Assembly: GCA_002049455.2 (NCBI GenBank)
Contig: KV918858.1
Location: 124,001-188,000, forward strand
Reading direction: 5' to 3'
Length of the DNA: 64,000 nt
Source: Porphyra umbilicalis
Lineage: Eukaryota; Rhodophyta; Bangiophyceae; Bangiales; Bangiaceae
The number at the start of each line of letters is the position of its first letter. The first letter of the stretch is position 1. The notes beneath the pieces were generated by a model, which saw only the letters and a list, made by a program, of their open reading frames with translations, was not told the DNA's origin and made no database searches. Below, in pieces: positions 51,102 through 62,444 of this stretch. A program made the position numbers and the translations under genes.

Positions 51102-53939
51102 CGACGCGGCGGTGGGCGACGGCGTTCACCGGCTGGGCGGGGGCGGGGCACTTCGCCGCCGCACCCGTCCGGGGGGGACGAGGGAGCTCCTCCCGCCCGC
51201 GACCGCCGCCGCCACCGACGGGGGCGAGGCCGGCACCCGGTCTGGGTGGTGGAGGACACGGCGCCCCAGGGGAGGGGCCCCCCCCTAGCATGCCCGTCCG
51301 GCAGGGCCGAAGTCGCCTAAGCAGGTAAGGGACAGCCCGCTATAGTTGAGAATGGCGCCTTGCTGGCGGCCATCTCCTCGCGAGCGATTCTGAGACACAT
51401 GAGTCAGGCCCGTTCGCACTTGCGGCCTTGCTCGGTCCTTGAGCAGGTAAGCACGTCGTGGATGCCGCACTGTGCTGCTCGCATTCCCGTTGCGTTATAT
51501 TTACAGTGACCCTGCACAGGAAGCGGCATGCCTGTTGGAGCACCATCTGTCCCTGATCCAAAGAGGATCGTAGCTGGACCAAACATTCGCTAAAGTGGCC
51601 GTCCACGAAGCTAGCTGTAACGGTGGTCAAGCCGGTTTCGATGGCCGATGTAGCCCGATGCATTCTCGTTGTGATTTCCTGCCGGGACGACGACCCAGTG
51701 ACCCCTCCGCCTTCCGGTGTCCCTCCGAGGGAACAGACCGGGCAGCCGCCAAAAGAACTGCAACGGTCTGCAAGAAAGGCCCAATCCCCAACAGCCAAGC
51801 TAGTCGCCGACCCCAGGATCACACTCGAGTTGATTGCAAGGCGTACAGCCGACGGGACGACCAGGCACGTCGATAACCCGAGGTGTCGTGACGGACAGGT
51901 GGCAGGGCTGCCGTCGGGCCCGACAGCGCCAGCAGTGGCCGGAAGGCCACCTGGAGATCTCGCAACGGTGTGTCAAACCACGGGGGTTTTGTTCTTCTTT
52001 TAGACATGCTGACATTGGGTAATATATCCATTTTTTCATCGTAAGAAATACTGCTGTGGTCCAAGATTAGTAAACCTGGATCAAGCTAGGTCCGCTTCTA
52101 TACCGAAGACCAGTCAGTGGAACAGACGCTGCCTGACACCGATGGTTGGAGGCCATTCACACGATACAGAACCACATACAACGATCACGAGACTGCCGCG
52201 TCGTCTCCATTGCCACAAGGCAGCTTTTTCACAGGTGTTGAGGGGACCTTCTCAGTCCGACGCAAATCTGCCAAAGATCTGATTTCTGAGGTGTCTGCAG
52301 GACGCCGAACCCATGGAAGTGCTTCGGATGGCTGTTCCGCAACCAGGGGATCGGGGCCCAAGGGGCCACATCGACCGATCGAACGGCCCAGCGACAATGA
52401 TTGTGGGCCCCGGGCCTCACACGGGAGTGCTCCGCGCGTCGACTGTTGGGGCTCTCGGCCGGCCCAGTCGACTGGCCGTGCCCGGCAGGTGCAGCTCACC
52501 AGCCAGGTTCAGCTTTTGGCTCCAGCCGTGACCACCACCAGCTGGCAGATGGAATGAGTCGAGAGTGGTGTCGCTGACCCGTTCGCTCGCTGCTGGTGGC
52601 CCACACAAGCAGATGAAGAAAGCCCAGCCGCTCTCCCCTGCCAGTGGAAGCGAGGCGAGGGTGGCCTCCTCCTCGCGGCAAGCAAGCTGTGGTCGTGCGC
52701 CACGACAGTCCGATGCGTGGACCTGCAGGCTCCTTGCGTACGGTCGTGCATGGCACAGAACAAGGGACGAAGGGACGTGGAGAATAGGCGGTCGAGGCGC
52801 TGAGCCCCTCCACACGAGGCCCGAGACTTCGGTGAGCCTCCACACGTGCGCACAGCCGCCGTCTTCAATGCTGTCGACCACCCCTCCAGCAGCTGCTCGC
52901 ACTGTCTTCGTTTCATACGCTCTTGATCTCATTGCCAGCTGCTTGTGACTTGAACTGGAGATTCAAAAATGGGGTCATTCGGAATCCATCGCAACCCACC
53001 TTCCCAATCAGACACAAAGACCAAACCACGAGACCAACAACCCGGTTCGGACAGGCATTGCGGGTGGCCACGCCTCGTTGGTAGTCTCACGGTCTGGCGG
53101 GGCTCGTCAAACAACAGAAACGGCTGCGGCCGCGCAGGGCACAGCCATTGTCCGGTTTGACAACACAGTTGGCTCTTGTGTCTACCCGAGCCAGCACCCG
53201 TTGGTGGCGGAGCGGGAACCCGAGGTCCTCGTCGATCTGGCTCCTGCGCGTGTGTCTGCCGGTAGTGCTGGCCACATGGAGTCGTCGGGTCGCTACCGGA
53301 GGCCAACCGAACAGCCGCCGTACTTCTGCCACTGCCACTGGAGAGTGTCGGTTCACTGGTCACGAGCAACACTTATGGCGCGGCTCACACGCGAGATCTG
53401 AACGGCGGTCTACAGACAAGATCCGCGCGCCTGTCCCAGGTGCCAAACAAATGGCTGTTTTTTGACGGGATGCGAGGACCTATCGCGCCATCAGATGCTG
53501 ATTAGGTCTCTGATTGGCTGGAGCACGGATGAAGCAGGCCGGAACGAGCTCTTTTTTTTCACCATCACTTATCCGTTGCGAAGTGTGAAGTTCAGTATTC
53601 ACATGGGCCATTGTCACAACTCGACACAACGGACCTATCGCTGGCGCTGTCTCAGTGACGAGGACGAGGGCGCAGGTTGCTGGGACGTTCTGCATCCTAT
53701 CTCCGGCCGTTCTGCCCTCTTCTCTGGGTCCTCCTTGGTCGCCTGCTCCATGTCTTCGTGCCTTTTCGTCGGCGGAACGGGCCGTCTCGGCGGCCATCCT
53801 TCGGTTGCTCGGGAATGGCGTCTGGAAGGATGTCGCGGCTGGCTTCCCGAGGGTGCAGCCACCTTGATGAACCGCGCGGATCATCGTGCACTGCATGCTC
53901 CATGGCCGGCGGAAATCTCTGCCGCCTTCGCTGGCAGAC

Positions 53940-54085
53940 TGACGTTGTACGCGGCTGCGCAGAGGGGCGTAGACCGTGTACCTTACAGATCTGCGAATCC
54001 TCTGCAATGGCGTGTTGCAGACTGCTTGGGAAAGTGGCCGCGTGAGCCACGAGCAGCATGATGCCCTGCAGCTCAGATCTGCGGA
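53940..54085 (+). repeat. Dispersed repeat, partner inverted at about 55985-56095
   Basis: GTGTACCTTACAGATCTGCG, followed by a TTGCAGACTGCTTGGG stretch, matches the complement of 56095-55985 (GTGCCTTACGGATCTGCT, TTGCAGGCTGTTGCAG) with small insertions. Both lie in non-coding sequence, so this is an old dispersed element. Confidence 0.5.
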
Positions 54086-54845
54086 GCAGCTCATTGTCGT
54101 GCATTTGTATGCAAAAAAAAACGGAGGACCGGTGCTTTTCTTTTCCCTGGCCTTACAAACAGGATGCTCTCAAAGTGTAGTGATGCACACATATACTTAG
54201 ATCACGGGACTTGCTCTCCGTTTCAGAGGTGTCAGTCTGCATTCGTGTCCTGAGGGATCTGAGGGCGTGTCGACGTCGCGATGACGCTAAAAGCGAATAT
54301 AGTTACGTGGCTGAGAAGGACTGTCCTGCCACAAGGGTCACAGGGCCCTACCACCCCCCACCGCCCCGAGTTGGGCGCGGCGACCGCGCGCAGCGACTAC
54401 GGGGGTTGAACGCGCCCGCGATGACCCGCGGGTGATCGTGCCTGCGCGCCGGCTTCTGTTGCGGCGGCCCGTCGGCCTGCCATCTAGCGGCGCGGTTAGA
54501 GGTGCGCTGCGCGGCGGAGTGAAGGCGCCTCCCGTCGGCGTCGCGCGACGCCGGCGAGCCGCCGCCGCTGCGGTGCCGGCGGCGGCACCCTTTTCCGCGC
54601 CCCACGTTTCCCCCGCCACGGCAACGTGGCTGTACGTGCCCCCATGCGCGCTCGCGGCTATGGAGTCGACCGGCGTGCCCGGTGTCGATGCGTCGCCAAG
54701 CGCCTGAAGGCCAGGGTATTGCACGCACGTGCCTGGAATTATGGAAAGCACCGTCACGGTGCGAGGATCTTGTGCAAAAAGAGTTCAGCGTGAACCCCCG
54801 TTTTTACTGCCTACAACAAGCCTTCGTCAGAAATATCGACACGCC

Positions 54846-54866
54846 GAACGGGAGTCGCTCCCATTC
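54846..54866. repeat. Short hairpin, GAACGGGAG arms around TCG
   Basis: Nine-base arms (one mismatch in the right arm) surround TCG. The same hairpin, perfect, occurs at 55600-55620, and looser ACGGGA/TCCCGT words surround both copies. Confidence 0.55.
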
Positions 54867-55599
54867 ATCCTCCAGTTCGGGGGCGTTCCCCAGAACGGGA
54901 ATTTCTCCCGTTCTAGACGAGTTCGGGGTAGCCGAGGTCCCGGTCACGAGGGTCTACAGCCTCAACTTACATTTTCGCGTAGGAAGCTTGTCAAATCTAC
55001 CAGTTCGGGACCAGAAGTATCGATGGATCTTCAAGTACAATTCGAGCGCTGTGGTGCGACGTCTCCTTCGACCCTCGATCATCTGATGTTGCTGCGCGGT
55101 TCCTACCCGTGGAGCGACGGCGTAGACATGGGTGGGGTGCACCGTGGGGCATGTACAGCTGCTCACAGATGTATTGACTACACATTGAACGGTTTTTCGG
55201 GATGCTCGTAGCCCTGCACCTTTCGGCAGGGAACGTACGGCTTTAGGTGTGGTGATGGGCTGTCGCGCCTGTTGAGACCAAGTCCGTGGCCGACGCAATC
55301 GGATCGCACGAAGGAGATGAGTCGCACCTGTGGGTGCGACGACGTCGAGTCGGAGAAATTGCACTGTCAACCGTTCTGTAACTGTACTGATCTAGATGAA
55401 ACTCCAGTTGTAGACCTCACAGAAGCATGGCGATGTCCATCGTACACGACCAAGCCATCCTATTGGCCTGCATTAGCTGAGATTTCTACAATATCATCGA
55501 GACCATCTCACGACTGCAAGCGTTACAGTCCGAGCCCGGCATCGATTGTCCCGCACGGGAGTTTCTCCGGTTCTTCCTTCCGTTCGCGAACAGGAGGGA

Positions 55600-55620
55600 G
55601 AACGGGAGTCGCTCCCGTTC
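55600..55620. repeat. Short perfect hairpin, GAACGGGAG arms around TCG
   Basis: The left arm 55600-55608 pairs perfectly with 55612-55620. Further inverted words (CCGTTCG/CGAACGG) extend the structure to about 55580-55660. It is the second copy of the hairpin at 54846-54866. Confidence 0.6.
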
Positions 55621-56769
55621 GGACGGCCCTCCGAACCGGACCCCCGTTCGGCCTCCCGTTGTAGACGCAGTCTTTGTGACGTTCATTGTTTTTGACCTGC
55701 AGGAAATCTGCTGGGAAACTGTTGGAGGTCGCTGCCGGACCACTGTTGCAGCGCACATTTTGTGCGCCGGGTCTGTGGAAACCTGCCACTGGGCTGCGCT
55801 TACAGCTGTCGTCAGCATCAAGTCTGCTGCAGAATGACGATAACGGCTTCCTATTGGTGGAAATCAAATAACTCCGCGCCTCCTAGGAATTAGACCAGCG
55901 TGCAGCAGAAGAACAGCACGAGCTTAGCTTCGTCTGAGCATTTGGATGACCCCATTGCGATCAACCAGATATCTGTTAAACCAGCAGGCTGCCAGCACAA
56001 AAAGCCCCGACCAGCAGCCATTTGGCTGCAACAGCCTGCAACACGGAATCAGCAGATCCGTAAGGCACACGGTTTAAGGCCCACTGCGCTGGCGGCCCTG
56101 TCGGCTGCCGCGACGACCGGGGACGAAACAGGTCTGGAAAGCGAACAGGCCCGAGCCGGGAGCCAGCCTTGGATTTCTTGGACTGACAACGCGCTGTCGG
56201 GGAAGGGGAGGTCACTTGGGGTGAAGAATAACCACGGCAGCGGTTGGGAGCGTGGCGCTCGTCCCGCGCGCGCGGCTTCCACGGCCTATGATTGACGGGC
56301 GGTAAAACGAGATTGCGAGTGAGAAGTGGCTGTATGGGAGGGACGCGAACTGGCCGGCTCACGGAACCCCGGTATTCCAAGGGTTAATGGGGTACGCCCA
56401 AGGTGCTGGTCAAGGTCGATTAGGGGTAGGGGAATATATATTGTTTCTTTTTGGCTTGTGCATATGCATTAGCGTTCCTGAGTCCATTACTAGACTCGAG
56501 TACTTGTTCCCCTCGCAGCAGTCAGATCCCCCCTATGTTTGCGGTGTCTCCGTGTCCTCTGGACAAAAACCCTTCATGTTTGCCACTTGCAGCGGGGTAG
56601 GGGACGGAGCAGACGACCAAGACGAAGAGCGACACGGATCATTTGACAGCCAAGCAGCGATCGAATACACAGTGCAAGGAACTCCCGTTGCAGCCAATCA
56701 GGAGTGGATCCACTGTAAATAGTATCAGCCAGACAGTCACGTCATCTTGCGACAAGAGGGTGGGGTGGG

Positions 56770-56812
56770 TCGTGCCCCGGGCCCTCATACCATGCACGCA
56801 CCTCGTTTCAGA
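56770..56812. repeat. Dispersed repeat shared with 61196-61240 (inverted)
   Basis: CGTGCCCCGGGCCCTCATAC continuing to ACCATGCACGCACCTCGTTT matches the complement of 61240-61196 almost base for base over about 40 positions. No coding role is seen. Confidence 0.55.
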
Positions 56813-57689
56813 AACCGGGAAGAATTCCTGTCCAATCGTTACTGATTGTCACATGCACCGAATGACTAACGATAGGCTTTCGTTGACCGCCACGGTGCGC
56901 CTCGGACGATGACAGCCGATCGTTAGACAAGTCACGTGCACGGGAGAGAACTCTGAGCCGTACGATTATCCGCTTCGGACGCGGCATAAAATCTTTCAGG
57001 GCTCATCCATTTTCAACCCAACTTCACCGCATTTTATGGCACGTTTTCTCTGTTCTCTGCGTTATTTTCAAATAGGATTCCATCATCTCCGCTCCTCGTT
57101 TCCTCAAGGCATCTGGTGCACGCATCCCTAATTTGCTCGACTGCACGAGGCGTTCACTGACGCCCGCCCCCCCCAGCGTGACGCCTGAGCCCAAATAGGT
57201 ACCCCCTCCCTGCGGTCATGCTACCGGATGGCGCCCTCCCCGACGGTCGACAAGAAGCATAATCTCCTGTTCGTTACACAGCTACATGGACACCCAGCAC
57301 CCATGCCAACTGATTCATTCCCGTGCAACGTAGAGCTCTCGTGGTGCGCACATCCAAAAGGCTGCGAGTATCCCCGCGTTGCTCTTTAACCGCTATCTAG
57401 GAGCTAAAAGGCTCACTGTTTGTCCTTTTTTTCTTACTTGTACCGTGGCCACCCTTCCACCCCCGGCATCCACCACTCGGCCAGAGGACACAGATACATT
57501 CCAGGTACTTGTTCATTCGATTGTATAGTCTTCCAATGCAGGACCCGTGTTGCGTCGCCAGTCTGCGTTTGTCTGGGGAGCGGCTCTGTTCGGAATCAGC
57601 TGCGTTAATCAGATCCTTACAGTAATGAGATACAAGACCTAACGACAGTAGACACGTTAAGTTCCAGAGGTACCACATGATGAAGTCCG

Positions 57690-58215
57690 AAATTCAGGTA
57701 TCCATTTTTTTATCGCCCGCCCCCGAGTCGGCAGTCGTGGGTGGGGGGGAGCAGCTGGTAGCGGCCGTGGCGGCTGGCTCGGCCGCGTCGCCGCCGTCGT
57801 CCGGCCCGGAGCCGTCGCCGATGGACGTGGAAGAGGTGGCGGCGGGCGTGTTGCGGGCCTGGGCGGCGTCGCCGCCGTCGCCCGCCCCTGAGTGGTGGCC
57901 GACGGACTTGGACGAGGAGGTGGCGGCGGTTTTGTTACCAGGCTGGGCGGCGTCGCCGCCGTCGCCCGCCCCCGAGTCGGTAGTCGTGGGGGGGGGGGAG
58001 CAGCTGGTGGCGGCCGTGGCAGCGGGCTCGGCTGCGTCGCCGCTGTCGCCAGCCCTCCGAGTTTGCGGTCGCGGGGGGGGCAGCAACTGTTTGCCGGCTT
58101 TGCGGCGGGCTCAGCTGCGTCGCCGCTGTCGCCCGCTCGCCAGTCGGCTGTCCGGCGGAGGGAGGAGGTGGCGGCGGCCATGGCGGCATGCTGTGCCGCA
58201 TCGCCGCTGTCGCCC
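57690..58215. repeat. Six-unit minisatellite of about 81-86 bp
   Basis: GCGTCGCCGCYGTCGCC recurs near 57788, 57870, 57951, 58037, 58115 and 58200. Units 1 and 4 also share GTGGGGGGGGAGCAGCTGGT. A plus frame with ATG (57677 or 57680) and a minus frame cross most of it, giving 27-28-residue peptide repeats, but the unit length is not constantly a multiple of three and the plus frame loses its pattern after 58070. A gene is not supported. 58216-58785 holds nothing recognised. Confidence 0.7.
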
Positions 58216-58785
58216 GGCCCCTAAAATTTAGTCGACGGCCGTGGAGGTAGATCTGGCCGCGCGGTCCCCCTTCTTCTTGTTAGCATTTCTCTCGACTTTC
58301 TCGTTCTGTATCCTTTTTCTCTTTTGTCTCCATAAAGTGCTCTCCCTCTGGCCGCGTCTCCCCGCAGGCCGCCACCCCCTCTGGGATGTGAGACTAAAGT
58401 CTATCTCATCTTATTAGTCCTATGGAAAAACGGCTCTGGTTTCGGCGCATGTACATCAATCGACCCCAAACTTCGTAGACGTATCAGAGGGTGGCCCCCG
58501 GGTCCTCAGAAGAAAAAACGGAGCACGAAGCGCAGCACATCCCACCCGTTGATGCCCACTTCCGCATTCGTATCGATCAGGGGCATCCGATCGGCCTGAT
58601 TCTCGACAGCACCCGATTTATGACTGACCAAATCGGGAGGAACGCAAGGACAGGGAGGCTACTTTTTTAGCCTCGTGATCGAGATCTCGTCATGCCGCAC
58701 GGAGAACGAGCAAGGACGGTGACAGCTGACCAAAGGAAGAGAATTTACGGTGAGCAAGTATCTGAGAAGCGTCAGCCATATCAAC

Positions 58786-59307
58786 TTACTGGCAGCGGCC
58801 TCCGACTAATGTGCACAGCTGGACGCCCACCGGCGTCGGCGGCATGCTGCCCTGGCTGTCGGCGCCGGCTGCCACCGCCCCCGCACGCGCGCCGTCTGAG
58901 CGCAGTGCCGCTTCCGTCCCCTGCCCCCCCCCCCCCCCCATCCGCCCACGCTCGGGCCCTTCTGGTGGTGGGCCGGCGAGGTTGGCCCATCCGGGCTGTG
59001 GGGTCGGCAACGGGAAGGTGGATGTAGACGCGGTGGCGGATACGGTCGCGATCGCAGCGCCGCCGCCGACAGCGGCGGGTGCTGCCATGGCGCTGATGCC
59101 GCTTGCCACGGCGGGTGCGGCGCACGCGACCACGTCGGGGGTTGGAACACGCCCGTCGCCGGCGGCGTCAGCCGCCGCGCTGAAGTGCAGTGCGGCGCTC
59201 GGCGCTGCCGGCGCGACGCTCGTCACCGCCGACGCAAAGCAACTGTATTTGCGGAGCAGCTGCTCCCCCAACCTCCCCCCCACCCCCCCCCCCGCCCCCC
59301 CCCACAT
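58786..59307 (-). CDS. Hypothetical Ala/Gly/Ser-rich protein
   Basis: On the minus strand ATG 59307 opens MWGGAGGGVGGRLGEQLLRK, followed by mostly small residues with some structured-looking segments (YSCFASAVTSVAPAAPSAAL; TFPLPTPQPGWANLAGPPPE). No family is recognised. The frame lies in an isolated GC-rich island (58.8-59.45 kb) within poorer sequence and is also open on the plus strand. It may be a composition artefact. Confidence 0.2.
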   Translation of the reverse strand: MWGGAGGGVGGRLGEQLLRKYSCFASAVTSVAPAAPSAALHFSAAADAAGDGRVPTPDVVACAAPAVASGISAMAAPAAVGGGAAIATVSATASTSTFPLPTPQPGWANLAGPPPEGPERGRMGGGGGQGTEAALRSDGARAGAVAAGADSQGSMPPTPVGVQLCTLVGGRCQ

Positions 59308-59747
59308 AGCGCTCCCCGGCGCCGCCGTTGCTTCTCTGGAGCGAATTGTCCGCTTCGGCCACCGGTGCAGTGGCACACACACGCTGCCCCACGACGGCGA
59401 CCGCGGGAGGTACGATAGCGACGGCGGGGGAAGGGTGGGGGGGTAGGTGTGCGATAGCGCTTGAGCCACTCAGAGAGGCTTTCGAGGGCATTTCTGGATT
59501 TAAATCGGGAGTGCCCATGCACAGGCGCTCATTGGCTACTGACGAAGCGCGCGACTCGATGGACTGCCGGCTCTCGTGAGATCGAATCTAATAAGTCGCG
59601 CAGGAGATCGCACTTCTGGATGAGCGAACTCTTAAGTAGCCTGCCAATGTCAGGGGATCGCTGCAACAAAACCCTTACGCTTCTTCTCGACATACTCTTT
59701 ACGGACGTCTACCTTCGGCCAGTGGGATTGGAGCGCTGCGCAGAATA

Positions 59748-59878
59748 CAGTGTGTTCTCGTTATAAGAGAATCGTTTACAAAAGAATAAGGGTCGCGAGT
59801 CTTCCATTCCAGTCCGTGTGGGCCACTTTTTCTTCATATTGAGCCGAATCAGCTGTCTCTTATAACGAGAACGCACTG
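59748..59878. mobile_element. 131-bp MITE, pogo/Tigger-like ends
   Basis: The left end CAGTGTGTTCTCGTTATAAG is mirrored by the right end; the arms are about 23 bases with two mismatches. TA flanks both sides (59746-59747, 59879-59880). CAGT-starting ends with a CTCGTTATAA core are typical of pogo/Tigger-type Tc1/mariner elements. There is no coding capacity. Confidence 0.75.
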
Positions 59879-60154
59879 TAGTGCACTCGAATGCACGAGG
59901 TATGTGAACATGGGACAAATGCGAGAAACGGTGCTGTGACCTCGTGCGGCTCGCCCAGTGTGCCGGAAGGCCTGAAAACGATGCATCTGAGCCGTATCTT
60001 TTCGACATAGGTGTGCCTTTGAAGGGCTTCCTACAGAAGAATGCGTACCATTTCTTGCAGTAAAAAGCTTTGGGGGGTCTCTATCTCTTGTGTGAAGACT
60101 GCATGTCATTTGCGGTCGTTGCGGCGGAGTTCTGGTCTCTCCAAAAAAAGTGCG

Positions 60155-60590
60155 GTTCTCAGAGGACTAATATTGCTGATCCCCGAGTTTTGTCCTGGTG
60201 GACAGAGACTGACTTTCGGACCGACTCTCTCCACCAATCAGGTACGCCCCTGGGACTGACTTGGTGCTCCTGATTGCTTACATGTGCCCATACAGCCTGG
60301 AAATCAACATCAGCTTCTCTTCTTTTCTGCACTTCTGGCAAGGAGAGAGTAGCAAATCTCAAGATCTCGCGTGGGCAGCTTTCTCCGTGCCAAGAAAAGC
60401 GGATCAAGCGGCAACAAACAGTGAGTTCTGCTCGATGCAGGGCCCTGGCACCGAATGCGGGCTTTCTATTGGCTTCAATGACTTCTTACTGTTGTTTTAA
60501 ACCAATAGAGTGCTCTTATTCAGAGTCAGTCTCTGTCTCTGTCCCCCAGGACAAAATTTGGGGATCAGCAATAGAGTGAGACGGACTTTA
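60155..60590. mobile_element. Diverged inverted-repeat element
   Basis: ATTGCTGATCCCCGAGTTTT with GTCCTGGTGGACAGAGACTG (about 60165-60212) pairs with the complement of about 60527-60580 (ATTGCTGATCCCCAAATTTT, GTCCTGGGGGACAGAGACAG). The arms are about 50 bases with several differences. The exact ends and target duplication could not be fixed. No coding sequence lies inside. Confidence 0.55.
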
Positions 60591-61496
60591 GTGATGGACT
60601 ACAGTAGGACCTCCGCCCCCCCTCGAGCCGGCAACAGCGACAGCCAGCTCCACCACCCCTCGCTTGCTCCCCGGCTCGCCCCCACCAACACCTCCAGTCG
60701 AAAGAACGGACCGGGCGCCAACTGTCATGCGTCCTTTGATTCCAATGACCGTGTTGATCCAGCGCACTTGCTTTCATATACTTATTGATTGTCCAGAGAA
60801 TAAGTATAGTGCTACGTCAGCAGCCCCCATACACTCATCAATCCAGAAATGATAGTGCTGATGCGAATCCTAACAAATCTGACCTTTGGGCGCCGGTTCA
60901 AAAGAAACATGGGATAGGTCGAGTCCATCTTCGAGAGAAGCATGAAAAGCAACACTGCTATGGCTGTACATCCTCCCATATACGGTGCACGGTGGTTCTC
61001 CATCATTTCGGGATCCTTATCTCCTCGGAGGTGGGGTCACGTGAAAGGTTCCGGCATTCCTACATTCAGATGCTCCCATTGCCAAATTGTCAATCTTCAT
61101 CCTGCCCTTGGGAGGTGCTGAGAGCGCCTATTTTATCTTTTAGAATGTTTTGCCGGATAAAATGTAGCCCCCTCCCTCGTTTTCTCCCGCAATCAAAAGC
61201 CGAAACGAGGTGCGTGCATGGTATGGGGGCCGTGCCCCGTCCGTTCCCGTCGTTTCTCGGTTGTTTCCCGTCTATCCGCCAGCAATTCCGGGCTCGGGGC
61301 ATGCAAGGCAGGCTCCCTTTGGTTCCGGGATCGGGACAGATGCTGCACACATTCTTGCCAGCCCCCGAATCTCTTCGCGGTCGTTTCGAACCCAATTGCC
61401 GATTGCGAAGGCATGGGTGCCCACCCCTTGTTCCAATTCTCTGAATGCTGTGGTATTTTTTGACTGTAGCCAACAATCGGGGCCCGGATGCAGTTA

Positions 61497-61625
61497 TTGT
61501 GCTTCTCACAAAAACTGGACCTCCGTGCATCAGCTTCCGTCGTAAAATCACTGTTTCATTGGCTCAGGGGGCGGTTCATGATGCTGAAGCGGATGTTGCG
61601 GATCCAGGTTTTGTGAGAAGCACAA
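61497..61625. mobile_element. 129-bp MITE with TA target duplication
   Basis: The left end TTGTGCTTCTCACAAAAACT is complemented at the right end (AGGTTTTGTGAGAAGCACAA), with arms of about 24 bases and one gap. TA flanks both sides (61495-61496, 61626-61627). It is a second small Tc1/mariner-type family and carries no gene. Confidence 0.75.
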
Positions 61626-61777
61626 TAGAAACTGTCTTTGCATTGCCTCAGTCGGTAATTTCCACTGTGGTTTTTGTCCCCTTCTTGTTGCGTACCGGCA
61701 GAATTGAGCAGACCGCAATATAGGAATGGTTGTTATCTGGGGTCAGACGGATACAGCCTTTCTCCAGTTTTGTCAAC

Positions 61778-62063
61778 CCTCTATGGCGATCGTACGACCA
61801 GAAAGTAGCCGACATTTTTCGTGCAGAAGACGATGATCGGGAGCCACGATCGCCGTTGATTGTACCGTAGAGGCCGGTCGACCGCGTTCGTTGCTATCCC
61901 CCCCTGGACAAGAACGGCAGCGACAAGAATGGTGGAAGACTGTATAGTCATTCGCCACTGCTGGTCACCCTCTGTGGCGATCGTATTCTGCCTACGTGGT
62001 ACCCGATTTGCCTACGTGGCGGACGATCGCAGTCCGGAATCGGCCTTGATCGCGCCATAGAGG
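61778..62063. repeat. Two tandem ~95-bp inverted-repeat units, 191 bp apart
   Basis: CCTCTATGGCGATCGTA (61778) and CCTCTGTGGCGATCGTA (61969) open the units; GTACCGTAGAGGCCGGTCGA and GCGCCATAGAGGCCGGTCGA close them. Each unit's ends are roughly inverse to each other, and the flanks (ATTCGTT/GTTCGTT) are duplicated too. This suggests tandem duplication of one small hairpin element. 62110-62444 holds nothing recognised. Confidence 0.55.
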
Positions 62064-62444
62064 CCGGTCGATCTGCATTCGTTACTAGGCACCGTGCCCA
62101 AGAAAGGATGTTACAGTAATGGAAAAAGAATGCACTGGCTGTGACAGCTCTGACAAGACAGCCACCTCTGCGCGTCGTCCGGCAAATCGACAGCTGTTTT
62201 TTGGGCACACGGCACGCTGCCGCGTTGGCTGTCACTACAGTACAGACAAAACACACGTGCTACGAGCGGCTCCCATGGTTCCTACCGCGGCCGCGACCAA
62301 ACTGCCGCCGCGCAGACGCCTGCGTAACGACTCGTCGACAGCGCGCGAGGGGCACGTGCGACGGGTAGGCACGAGGGGCACCCCAAGCACAGAGTCACCC
62401 ACTGACCACCCTCTCACCGTCCCACGCTTTTTGCCCCAGCGACG

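Larger units (their letters stand above)
51102..57679. other. Gene-poor region with scattered diverged repeats
   Basis: No protein family is recognised in 6.6 kb. Minus-strand 51822-51340 (160 codons) and 53372-52929 are the longest frames of mixed composition but match nothing. Diverged repeats are listed separately. A GC-rich island lies at 54.35-54.7 kb. AT-rich stretches are at 52.0-52.1, 54.1-54.2 and 56.4-57.6 kb. Confidence 0.45.

Noticed and set aside
50577-51320. 247-codon plus-strand frame
   Set aside because: It is antisense to the TruA-like fragment, has Arg/Pro-rich composition and matches no family.
53462-54061. 199-codon plus frame with mixed composition
   Set aside because: It overlaps a dispersed non-coding repeat, has a competing minus frame over the same bases, and shows no recognisable motif.
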